Shown piece after piece: positions 44,305 to 53,432 of a stretch of 64,000 bases of DNA (position 1 is the first letter of the stretch; each line of letters begins with the position of its first letter). The notes under the pieces are model-generated. The model worked only from the letters and a program-made list of their open reading frames with translations. It did no database searches and was not told the origin of the DNA. The translations under genes and the position numbers were made by a program. This DNA comes from Kalmusia sp. IMI 367209 (lineage: Eukaryota; Ascomycota; Dothideomycetes; Pleosporales; Didymosphaeriaceae), in the NCBI GenBank assembly GCA_027946365.1, contig JAPEUQ010000004.1, positions 2,046,001 to 2,110,000 of the forward strand. Reading direction: 5' to 3'.

Positions 44305-46677
44305 CTAGCACATAAGCGAGATTTGTGAATACCAGTCGGCAGAGTCGAGATCTGCTAGGCTCTGAAAAAGGCCATCTTCGTCTATGTCGGTGGAGACGAA
44401 ATCCATGATGTCCGCGTTCGTGCTATCCGCAATGTCCAGGTGCCCTTGCTCTGGAAGTGGATGCGTCTCCGTTTCGAGGTCTGAAAGGTCATGAGTAAGG
44501 AGGCTCGTTTCGGGAACAAGTACATCTGGATTAACAGTGCTCGCTTCTGTGGAGAGTGTCGAGAAATCTGTTTCGAAGATACTTGAAACATCTACGCGGC
44601 TACGCTTTCTACCATGATGGCCTTGCTGTCCGGTAGAACTTTCAGGCATTACACCTGATACTCGCCGAAGTGAAGGGCTAATGTAAGCTGGTCCATTTGT
44701 AGGAAATCGTGACTCTTCTTCAACAAGGCGAAGGGATTGATCAATTTCAAGCAGTAGATTTTGAAGGGATAAGGCCTCAGTTTCAGTCTCATTCAGTATT
44801 CCGAATCTATCGGTCATCTTGAGATGCAGTGCCGAGATATATATGATACACGTCGGGGGGACAACACGTGATCCTATATCTCGAACAATGTCTTGTAGCA
44901 TGTTACCAAGCTTTCGCAAGCTTTGATTAGTGTTTCCGATACCTGGAAGAGAGTTTTTGTCAATTGATTGTACCTTTAGTGTTTCTGTAAGATTAGCTGC
45001 GAACCAATGGAGATTCAGAGTGTGGGGAGTTGCGTTCGAAGCCGACACAATAGGCTCCAGCGACGAAAAATGCGTTATCCAGTCTCGAGTATTTTGCCTA
45101 AGAATCGTTGGAGCATTGGGGGTGAACAAGCCACCAACAGATCTGAGAACGTCGTTGAGAATGCCTATAGATTCAATGAAGTTATTGAAGGTGCTCAGAA
45201 CCCGAGCAGGTGTGTGATGAGATAGGGAATAGTCGCTGGAAGTGCCGTATGGTATCCATGGCTCCCATTCCTCGATTCCTTCGGTTCGGAGAAGGCCAAT
45301 GTTGACTATGTCGGACCGTTGGAAATAAGGTCGGACACGTACCCAGGCGGCTACAATACTATCCAAAGCCATACAACACAGAGCTGTTCGTTTGATTCCG
45401 TCATCGAGAGATGACCCTGAATTCGGATGTAGACATGCAAAGCCTTCAATGGTAGTTAATGCATACACAGCTCTCCCAATAGCAGACCATGCTCCTTTTC
45501 GGTCTCTGAGTTGTATTCGGACAAGGACTAAAATCAGAAGGGCTCTGACATGGCCCAGTTCGTACGCTTCAGTCTGATCAGGAAATAAATCCTTGGTTGC
45601 GGCTAATAATGTTTCCGGTTGATATGGATGCATACTACCTAGATCTGGGACAGCCTGTGATGATGAATATGCTAACACCGTCATGAGAAAGGCTCGATCA
45701 CCCTGCGAGACATCGGGCGCTACGGCTCCATTATCTTGACAGGCCGCAAGTAGATGGGCACTCCTTAATAAGTCGTGTTTCTCACAAATTGGCAACCAGC
45801 AATGCGTGCTAGTGAAGTGCAAACCAAGAAGATTTCCCCAATTGGCGGGTAGAGAAGTACTCGACGATGCCTCTAGTTGAAAAAGGACATGCTGCTGCTG
45901 CTGCTGCTGCTGCTGAGAGAGTGTTGTGTCGTGAGTCACCGGAGTCTGGGAGCTCAGATTCGAAAGGGAAGGATCAATGTCTTGGGGTTGAGTTGGTACC
46001 GGCGCAGCGAAGTCAATAGGGGGCCGACTGGTAGCGTTGGTAGGAGAAGTCGACTCGGTGTGCATGGGACTTGGAAAGTAACCAGGCTGAGAATTGTAAT
46101 CATCCACGGAGCTTCGATCGTGAGTCATACGAGCGGCCAGTACCATGGCCTGCGAGGCTCTGCGGTCGAAGTCATTGACTGTTTCGGTACTCTCGCCATC
46201 ATCGGTCGTCTCAGCGGCAGACAGGAAGTGTTCGACCTGTTTCAATACCGCGCTCGTCCGCCAAGCGTCTATTAAGGGTTCTACCGAGTCACCGGTCGGC
46301 GGGTTCTCTAGAGCTTGAAGACGGAAAGGAGGTGCCTCCTCGTGGCCATCAAGCAACGAAGTAAGCCAGGCATCGGTCCCTTTCACAGTGACAAATAACA
46401 GTCCAAGTAGTGTCTCGAGTGCCCGGACGTATCCTGTTCGCAGCCCTCGCTTCCTGTTCTGTCGGTAGGTACAATCACGTCTAGCGCGCAGGCAATTATC
46501 GCACGCCGGCCTTTCGCCATTGCATCGATCCTTGCGTTTTCGACATGCCTCACATGCCTCACTCACACGATGGCGAGGCCTGCGTAAGGGTGGATCGTCG
46601 TCGTCAATTGCGTCCGCCTGGGTGCGTGGCCGTTTCGCGTGGCTCAGTCGTGCTTTTTCCCCACTGCTCGCGGGCAT
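44305..46677 (-). CDS. qutA: quinate pathway activator, Zn2Cys6 (QutA/Qa-1F-like)
   Basis: 790 aa, single exon. The N-terminal zinc cluster is C42-x2-C45-x6-C52-x6-C59-x2-C62-x6-C69 (ACEACRKRKDRC, CDNC), preceded by a basic stretch. The middle homology segment has LGLHFTSTHCWLPICEKHDLLRSA, typical of QutA/Qa-1F. A run of eight glutamines (CTG repeat at 45892-45915) precedes it, and the acidic C-terminus could be the activation region. In Aspergillus and Neurospora this protein activates all quinate structural genes and is blocked by the repressor, encoded here divergently 294 bp away, in the absence of quinate. A candidate autoregulatory dyad lies in the shared promoter. The assignment is strong because of sequence plus location. 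Confidence 0.9.
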   Translation of the reverse strand: MPASSGEKARLSHAKRPRTQADAIDDDDPPLRRPRHRVSEACEACRKRKDRCNGERPACDNCLRARRDCTYRQNRKRGLRTGYVRALETLLGLLFVTVKGTDAWLTSLLDGHEEAPPFRLQALENPPTGDSVEPLIDAWRTSAVLKQVEHFLSAAETTDDGESTETVNDFDRRASQAMVLAARMTHDRSSVDDYNSQPGYFPSPMHTESTSPTNATSRPPIDFAAPVPTQPQDIDPSLSNLSSQTPVTHDTTLSQQQQQQQQHVLFQLEASSSTSLPANWGNLLGLHFTSTHCWLPICEKHDLLRSAHLLAACQDNGAVAPDVSQGDRAFLMTVLAYSSSQAVPDLGSMHPYQPETLLAATKDLFPDQTEAYELGHVRALLILVLVRIQLRDRKGAWSAIGRAVYALTTIEGFACLHPNSGSSLDDGIKRTALCCMALDSIVAAWVRVRPYFQRSDIVNIGLLRTEGIEEWEPWIPYGTSSDYSLSHHTPARVLSTFNNFIESIGILNDVLRSVGGLFTPNAPTILRQNTRDWITHFSSLEPIVSASNATPHTLNLHWFAANLTETLKVQSIDKNSLPGIGNTNQSLRKLGNMLQDIVRDIGSRVVPPTCIIYISALHLKMTDRFGILNETETEALSLQNLLLEIDQSLRLVEEESRFPTNGPAYISPSLRRVSGVMPESSTGQQGHHGRKRSRVDVSSIFETDFSTLSTEASTVNPDVLVPETSLLTHDLSDLETETHPLPEQGHLDIADSTNADIMDFVSTDIDEDGLFQSLADLDSADWYSQISLMC

Positions 46678-46971
46678 TGTCGTCCGATACCTTTACAGCC
46701 ACAGGCTTCTGATCCATGAGGCCCAATCGAGGTTGAAGGAAACATATGCTATGATCCCCGGGTTGTCATAACATCGCATGTGTCCCCTTGCATTAGCACT
46801 GCCTTTCTAGAATGGGAGGCGGAAGCGGCAAAAGACTTAGCCGCTTATTGTCACGTGATCTCATTGCGCCCACGAACCGGGGCTGTCCATTGTACCTAAG
46901 AATGGTCTTCCCTGGCTCTAGCCGACTTGGCCACAGCAGGCTCGCACAGTGACATTCATCGTCAAAGCTCG
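46678..46971. promoter_or_regulatory. divergent qutA/qutR promoter
   Basis: The 294 bp between activator and repressor starts. It contains the candidate operator at 46825-46844 and a CACGTG box just downstream of it. Confidence 0.6.
46825..46844. promoter_or_regulatory. candidate QutA operator in the qutA/qutR promoter
   Basis: GCGG-CAAAAGACTTAG-CCGC, 148 bp from the qutA start and 128 bp from the qutR start. It suggests that activator and repressor expression are both under activator control. Confidence 0.7.
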
Positions 46972-49518
46972 ATGCCTGCCCTCCGCAGCGCCGCAATGTC
47001 TGCACCAGCGAGTCGGCAGCAGTCACCGTCCGAGCAACCGCGTCGCTGTCTGTATAGGCCGAGCGCAGCCCGCTCGACACGCATATATGCTTCCGATGCT
47101 TCCATTGCCCTGGTTGGTATTCGAGGAACGGGATTGTCGACGCTCGCAGTCATGGCCGCCTCCGCGCTTGGTTTTCGCCTACTCGATGCAGACCAACAGT
47201 TTTATCAGGCTACTGGACTTTCACGTGCCAAGTTCAAATCTGTCCACGGAACCTTGAAATATCGCCATGCCGAAATCAGTTCCTTGCGTTCCATGGTGCT
47301 GGAGCATCCGACTAAAGCCGTCATTGTCTGCGGCCCCGGAGCTGTCGAAACCACAGGGCAAGCATTGCTTTCTGAATATGCGTTGGCTCATCCCGTTATA
47401 TATGTGACCCGGGATGTGCATGACATTCAGAGTCATCTACGTGTCTACGATGCAGCAAAGATATCTACACTTCTTGACCTCAGCGCCCCGACCATGCGGT
47501 CCTTGTCCAACTTCGAATTTCATAATCTTTCCTACCTCGATAATCCAACCTTGGGGGATAGTCACAGCTCAGGCAGTCGCTCACCTCAGTCACTGGCGTT
47601 GAAGCAGGTTGAACACGATTTTCTCCGCCTTGTACGCTCGACGACCACCAAGATCTATGGGGAGTCTCGCAATCAGCAGAATCGTCTATTATCGACTCCA
47701 GTTGAAGCCCGACCCTTCACGTACGCGCTGGTTCTATGCTCTCCTATACCCGATATCTTCTGGGACAGCACTCGCCACGTCGACATCCTGGCAGATGTGA
47801 TCGAGCTAACTATACCTTATTCGGAGATGCGTTCGAAATCATCTGTCTTCGACAATGAAGATGCCAACTTTATTACCCGACAATTTTACCTTATCAGAAG
47901 GCACGTCCAATTACCCATTATACTTAACATCCAATTGGACGAACACAACTTTCCCGAGGCCTTAGCGAATATAGCACGCTATTATGATGCCCTCCATCAT
48001 GGGCTACGACTTGCTCCCGACTTCCTTTGCGTTGATCTCAGATGTGATCATGATATGACACGTGGCCTGGCTGCTGTCAAGGGAACTACTAAGATAATTG
48101 CACAGCATCATCATGCTTCGCCTTCCAAGTCTGGCTGGGACACGCAAGGTTATGCTGAAGAGATCACTTTAGCGGAACACTTAGGTGCCGATATGGTCCG
48201 TTTGACTCAGAAGGCAACGTCGGTAGCCGATAATTTTGCCGCTCGATTTTTTTCTGATCAGGCTGCTGCCTCTAATAAACATCACATCCCTATCATAGCT
48301 TATAATACAGGCAGACTGGGAAAGATGTCACGTTACTTCAACAACGTTTTTAGCCCAGTGACTGATCAGTCACTCCTCTCTGTGTCTATACAAGATTTGG
48401 ACGATGCTTTGTTAACGACACAACAATCACAAAGAGCATTGTACTCCTCTCTCCTTCTCGATTCCCTATATTTCGGAATATATGGCAACAACGTTTCTCA
48501 AAGCCTCTCGCCAGCCATGCATAATGCCGCCTTTCGTATTAGTGGAATGCCACATGAATATAAGATTTTTCAGCACCCTACTGTTAAGGATTTAGAAGAC
48601 TTGATAACCGACCCGGACCTGGGCGGCCTTAGTATCACTGCCCCATTCAAGAGCGATGTCATTTCGATTGTCGATTATATGAGCGTCGAGGCCCAAGCCA
48701 TTGGAGCGGTCAATACGCTGGTTCCATTGCGTACTGCTGACACACGCTCGTTGCTTGACAGAAATAGAGCAGGCCCGATTTTAGCTATGTATGGAGACAA
48801 TACAGACTGGGTTGGAGTGCGCAACTGTATACGAAATAATCTCTCGCCTATAAACGTCATCAAACGACAGACCACAGCTCTGGTAATCGGAGCAGGAGGA
48901 ATGGCTCGAGCTACGACGTATGCTCTCATTCGCCTAGGCGTTCGCAATATCTTTATCCACAACCGCACTAAGCAGAAAGCGGAAAGTTTGATCAACCATT
49001 TCCGACAACGCACTCTCGTAGATGATGGCAAAGATGTACGTTCGCACAATCCTGACTCTGAATTCGACAACTCTTCAGCAGCCTTACCAAAGATGAGGAT
49101 CTTGGAAAAGAAGACGGACGCGTGGCCAGATGATGCCGATTATCCTACCATTATCGTATCCTGCGTGGCTACAGAAATTGTTGACGGAAAATCATCAGTC
49201 GATACCAGCCTCTCTACAGAATGGCTTGCGAGTCCCACAGGCGGTGTCGTCATGGAAGTGAGTTGAAACGATGCGAAGCGGTGATGATGAGGCTAATTAT
49301 GCTTATAGCTTTCTTATGCACCTTTACAGACCCCGTTGCTTCAACAAATACAAGAGATAAGTGAGCAAGGATGGATTGCAGTTGACGGCTTGCAGATGCT
49401 GCCGGAACAGGGCAAGATGCAATTTGAACTCTTTACGTCTCGCAGAGCTCCGATTAAGCTTATGTGCAAAGAAGTGGTTAAAGCTTATACGAGAAAAGTC
49501 GCGGCTCAGTCAGACTGA
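46972..49518 (+). CDS. qutR: quinate repressor, AROM-like multidomain protein (QutR/Qa-1S-like)
   Basis: Exons 46972-49257 and 49309-49518 (51-bp intron) give 831 aa. Three domains correspond to the last three of the pentafunctional AROM protein. The first is shikimate-kinase-like, with a degenerate P-loop GIRGTGLST (about 49-57; the Walker lysine is Leu55). The second is type I dehydroquinase-like (about 250-450), where the Schiff-base lysine of the GADxxK block is replaced by Arg410. The third is shikimate-dehydrogenase-like (SQSLSPAMHNAAF, ITAPFKSD, GDNTDWVGV, GAGGMARAT). The protein binds the activator in the absence of quinate and prevents transcription; it is not thought to be enzymatic, which the substitutions support. 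A further in-frame ATG exists at 46996. Confidence 0.93.
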
Positions 49519-49808
49519 TATAAAACAGGTTCGTTTCATTTCACAGAAGTTTAGAAATCTGGTGATCACCGTATAGTTATGGGGCCACTTCATTACAGCC
49601 GGGAAAATCAAAAGCCTCTAGTGGTCGACGTAATATCTAGGCGGCAAAGCTCTTTGCCAGCATCAAATCATCGCTCATTGATCACTTGGGCCACCGCTAA
49701 ATAGCGGATGCACTTCCTAAGTACATTGTTGGAAGGGTTTCCCGTATTTCCAGATACCCTACACACTCACTACCTGGCCTCAATACCTATTGCTGGCACC
49801 ACGAGACA
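49519..49808. promoter_or_regulatory. promoter region of the second dehydrogenase-like gene
   Basis: 290 bp between the qutR stop and the next ATG. It holds the dyad at 49641-49660 and an everted CCGCTA-AA-TAGCGG palindrome at 49694-49707. Confidence 0.55.
49641..49660. promoter_or_regulatory. candidate QutA operator
   Basis: GCGG-CAAAGCTCTTTG-CCAG, 149 bp upstream of the ATG at 49809. The inner GGCAAAG...CTTTGCC arms are the most symmetric of the five copies. Confidence 0.65.
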
Positions 49809-50705
49809 ATGAATAAAACTGCCGAAGCTCAGACTATCCGCGAAGAGCAAGTTCTGAAGCAGAATTATTTCATCTTTGGTCACAATATTTCTCATTCACT
49901 TTCACCTACGTTGCACAATACTGGGTTCCATGAGCTCGGCCTCCCCCATCATTACGCAGTCCACCAAACCGAGGCCGTCGACACAACTGTGGAAAACATC
50001 CTCAAGCAACCAAACTTCGGTGGCGCCTCTGTTACATTTCCGCATAAGCTTCAGATAGGCCGACTTCTAGATTCCATCTCTCCAAGCGCGCAGAAGGTTG
50101 GCGCTGTTAATACAATCGTGGTCCAAGGGCATGGCTCAGAACGGCATCTGCTAGGCGAGAATACAGACTGGGTCGGTATCAGGAGATGTATCGAAAGAAG
50201 TACACAGGGCGATTTGGGTACGTCAACTATGCTAGTGCTGGGCGCTGGGGGTGCAGCTCGAGCAGCTTGCTACACAGCTCAAGTTCTTGGCGTGGCTCAG
50301 CTCCTTATTGTCAACCGAACAGTGTCTAGGGGCGAAGACATGGCATCGAACTTCCAGCAGGTACAGTCTTGTGTCTTGGGCACGTTTCAAGAAGCAGTAA
50401 AGATAGCCACGACCCCGATACGTGTCATTGTAGCATGTGTACCGGCTGATGATCTGGGCGAAGAGAAAATACCATCGGAGCTGTTTTCTGGTTCTGCAAC
50501 GGGTGTTTTGGTGGAGATGGCATATAGACCACAGATTACGGGCATGATGAAAGTTGCCGCTCGATATCCGGGGTGGAAAGTTTGTAAAGGAATCGATGTT
50601 CTTGAGGAGCAGGCGTATGAGCAATTTCAGATGTGGACAGGGAAGCCGCCACCTGTGGGTGCTATGCATGAGGCGATGCGAGCTAAAGCAAAAGCGAACA
50701 TGTAG
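49809..50705 (+). CDS. shikimate/quinate dehydrogenase-like protein 2
   Basis: 298 aa, intronless. A complete shikimate dehydrogenase fold with the canonical catalytic set: HNISHSLSPTLHN (Ser28/Ser30 region), SVTFPHK with Lys80, VGAVNTIV, and ENTDWVG with Asp120. The NAD(P) site is LGAGGAARAA (about 144-153), with NRT at the end of the second strand. Because it keeps all residues expected for activity, it is the stronger candidate of the two paralogues for shikimate or quinate dehydrogenase of the catabolic route. Amino-acid identity alone cannot separate quinate from shikimate preference. Its own promoter carries a candidate QutA dyad, in line with induction by quinate. Confidence 0.9.
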   Translation: MNKTAEAQTIREEQVLKQNYFIFGHNISHSLSPTLHNTGFHELGLPHHYAVHQTEAVDTTVENILKQPNFGGASVTFPHKLQIGRLLDSISPSAQKVGAVNTIVVQGHGSERHLLGENTDWVGIRRCIERSTQGDLGTSTMLVLGAGGAARAACYTAQVLGVAQLLIVNRTVSRGEDMASNFQQVQSCVLGTFQEAVKIATTPIRVIVACVPADDLGEEKIPSELFSGSATGVLVEMAYRPQITGMMKVAARYPGWKVCKGIDVLEEQAYEQFQMWTGKPPPVGAMHEAMRAKAKANM

Positions 50706-50748
50706 ATATGTTTCTTCTTGTTACCGCAGGATGCTCTATATCCAATGA

Positions 50749-50767
50749 TGATAATAATAATAATAAT
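50749..50767 (+). repeat. short (ATA)n microsatellite
   Basis: About six ATA/ATAATA units just downstream of the second dehydrogenase gene. Confidence 0.8.
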
Positions 50768-50935
50768 GAGCTCGTGCATTAGTGTTCTAAACGTAGATAG
50801 TGCAGCTCCATATACATCAAGAAGGGGTATGATATGTGACTTATTGCAGAGGATCACTCACTTCAACACCAAAGAAGATTTTTGTGCAATTCTTCGACCC
50901 CATTTGTACCCAAAATTTATTGCTATACACAGTTC

Positions 50936-51709
50936 CTACACCTCAAAACTCCCATCCTCAAGCCACTTCTTCGCCTGATGATATAACAGATTATGCTTAT
51001 CCAGGTTCTCAGTGCCCACATGTCTCCGGTGGCCAGGCAGATCCCTCACCACCTTCACTCCCATAGTCTTCTCCTGCCAATACGCTAGATATCTATATCC
51101 TGGCGGATAAGTCTGTGCCTTCTCTTCATCAATTTCGGGCACTAGAACAGGGTTCACAGGGATGACCTTATCCTTCTCATACCAATGGCGAACCAGTCGC
51201 GCACCCCAATTTTCGTCAACCTTTTCGAAGAAGAAAATGAAACGGCAGTCTGCTTCGACGTCGAAGGTGACAGATGAGTATGTGAAACGTTGGGTTATTG
51301 TTGCTTTGAGCTTAGTGACTGCATGTGTGCCTGCTTTGTTGATGTCGGTGGTGCAGCCGTGGCAGCGGTGCATGATAAAGGCGCCTTTATCCATGCCTGC
51401 CTTCGAGGCCGCAATAAAGTCGGTATATAATACCTTACCAGACCAAGTAGTGTAAACGTGCGCGTTCGGGTGAAAGATAGATTCGAAGTTTTGCCATTCG
51501 CATGCATCTCTGCATCAGCGTAATGCGTTAGTTTGATGATTTTTGTCTGCGGGTAAATAGAAGGAGGGTTTGGAATACCGGTAGCATGGCCACCCTTCCG
51601 CTAGTTCGCGGAGTTTCATGCGCTCGAGAAGAAGGTCGGTAGGTCCGTTGTTGCGAATTGCGGAATCGGGGCGGGAGCCCGCGGGTAAGCTGTGAAGATC
51701 TGTGCTCAT
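50936..51709 (-). CDS. SnoaL-like (NTF2 fold) domain protein
   Basis: Exons on the minus strand 51709-51579 and 51509-50936 (69-bp intron, acceptor GATGCAG) encode 234 aa. The splice restores [20 protein letters not shown], then [11 protein letters not shown], and the exon continues into [19 protein letters not shown]. This is typical of the SnoaL-like NTF2-fold proteins widespread in ascomycetes. Conserved charged blocks follow ([44 protein letters not shown]). Members of the fold include hydroxylases, cyclases and dehydratases of secondary metabolism, but many are uncharacterised, so no reaction is assigned. Intracellular, no signal peptide. It is the first gene beyond the quinate cluster and convergent to it. 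No QutA-like dyad was seen upstream. Confidence 0.86.
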
Positions 51710-52094
51710 CTTAAACAAAGATTTCTAAGACGAGGTCCAATGGCAAGATGGAAGCTTGTCAAAGTGGAATTCCACCCTTAAATTTGACGATTTAGGATGG
51801 GGGAATCCGTGCCAGCTTTTATGTAAACTGCTTTTGAAAATTAATCGTTTGCAAATGGAGCATTGTTGCTTCCGTAAGGTCCATGCTTGAGCGTATTCGG
51901 CTTCTTGTGCAATCGTGAAGTGAGCGGCTAAGATCTTTGCCGTCTCCCACTTTGGCTGAGTTAACTTTAAGAATTGCAACCACAAATTAAGCACGCTCAT
52001 ATGTCATAAAGTATATGTAATACATCAGAAATGTAACAGAAGCTTCCTTTGCTCCTATTTTTTTTATTAGTAATTATTCCCACGATTGCGTGCA
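51710..52094. other. intergenic
   Basis: No gene is supported. It is AT-rich around 52015-52080. Confidence 0.4.
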
Positions 52095-52689
52095 ATGGGC
52101 GACGTTTTTGACAATTATTCGGCCCGAAGGTAAACTTTCATCGCGCCTCTAACGTCCCCGACGTCAGCCAATCCAAAGAGGTCATCACAAGGATCAGCTA
52201 TGGCTGCAATATCTGGGAGCTTCGTATAGACTTACTCAGCGCTCCACCTGACCACCCACTTGGGGAAACCAACCTGCCTTCACTCAGATACGTAGAAGAA
52301 CAACTCCAGACTGCAAAGTCTGAGCGATCTGCTAATTCTCTTTACCATACAGACAAAATCACAAGGCTGCAAATACTCTGGTGACGCGGCTGAGGAAGCG
52401 TTGGAGTTGATGCTATTGGTTGTGCGCTATTAGATTGCAAACATCGACGTTGAAATTGAATGGCCGAAGAAGTTACTCGATCGATGATATAACGGAGAAG
52501 AAGGAAAAGGCAAAAGTTGCTGTCTCGTACGATGACGACGCAGAGGTCTTTGATACCACCACTAACACAGCGGGCCAACTCGAAGATGCACTATTAGAGT
52601 CACACGAGGCCTGGACTGAGCGACGTGCGCCTCTTTCAATACTGCGCACTGCGTGGAGGGAAGCTGCGACTAGGCTAAAAATTCATTAG
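52095..52689 (+). pseudogene. possible decayed gene of unknown type
   Basis: ATG 52095 (MGDVFDNYSAR), a very short intron (52130-52167, 38 bp, with CTAAC) and then an open frame with ISYGCNIWELRIDLLSAPPD and RYVEEQLQTAKSERSA look coding but end at TGA near 52383. A second open stretch in another frame (RSYSIDDITEKKEKAKVAV to the stop at 52687-52689) cannot be joined by a clean intron. It could be a broken gene or two chance frames. No family is recognised. Confidence 0.3.
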
Positions 52690-53432
52690 TAAATCTAGTA
52701 ATGCAATGCTTTGAATTTCCCTTACAGATTTATGTTGGAAAGCTGGAAACAAAATCAATTGCAAGGTTCGCAGGGGTTCGTGGGTATGATCTAAGGCGAC
52801 GTCTTGGTTCACCACCTACTCCTAAGTCGATGCTATTTCTTCCAATCTTCCCGCTCCAGCAACCTGTGGCGGTGCGCAAACTGGTTCTACCGACCTCAGA
52901 GTACCAGAATCTAATAACGTTAGCTATCAGCTAGCTTCATCACTCTAAATACTATGTCGTAATCCCCGTGCTTCTACTAAGGAACCTCGGAACCCAGCCC
53001 CTACCAACAAGCTCACAGATGCTTGTATCAGTCCACCGCCTCTGATTCGCTACATCATGTTTACAGCCTCGTTACATCATTCGTGATGGCGAAGCTTCAA
53101 GTCGATACGCTATTTCGCTCGCACGCGACAAGCTGTTCTCAGGCGCCCATTGTGCGGGATGTGACCTTTAACCAGCCCGCTGCGGCTGACTAGATCACTA
53201 TCTCTTTGACAAGGTATTTCGTAGATAGCTACTAGTATCTAGATAATTAGAAGTTATTCTTGACACGATGTACATATAATACTCGACCTATTCTCCTCGA
53301 ATCTATCGCCAAGATTCGAACCTTTCTACAAAGCGAGATTTATACTAGCTTGATAAGCAAAAAAATTAAAAATGTGTAGGGTAGAGTAGAAATTTGTAGA
53401 AATAACCGAGTCTCGCTGATATGGATATTCTC
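52690..53432. other. intergenic, AT-rich in its second half
   Basis: Nothing is supported. An AGATTCGAACCTT string near 53312 resembles a tRNA T-loop, but no cloverleaf can be built around it. Confidence 0.45.

Noticed and set aside
53290..53345. tRNA-like AGATTCGAACC string
   Set aside because: Looks like a T-loop on the minus strand, but the flanking stems do not pair and no anticodon arm is found.
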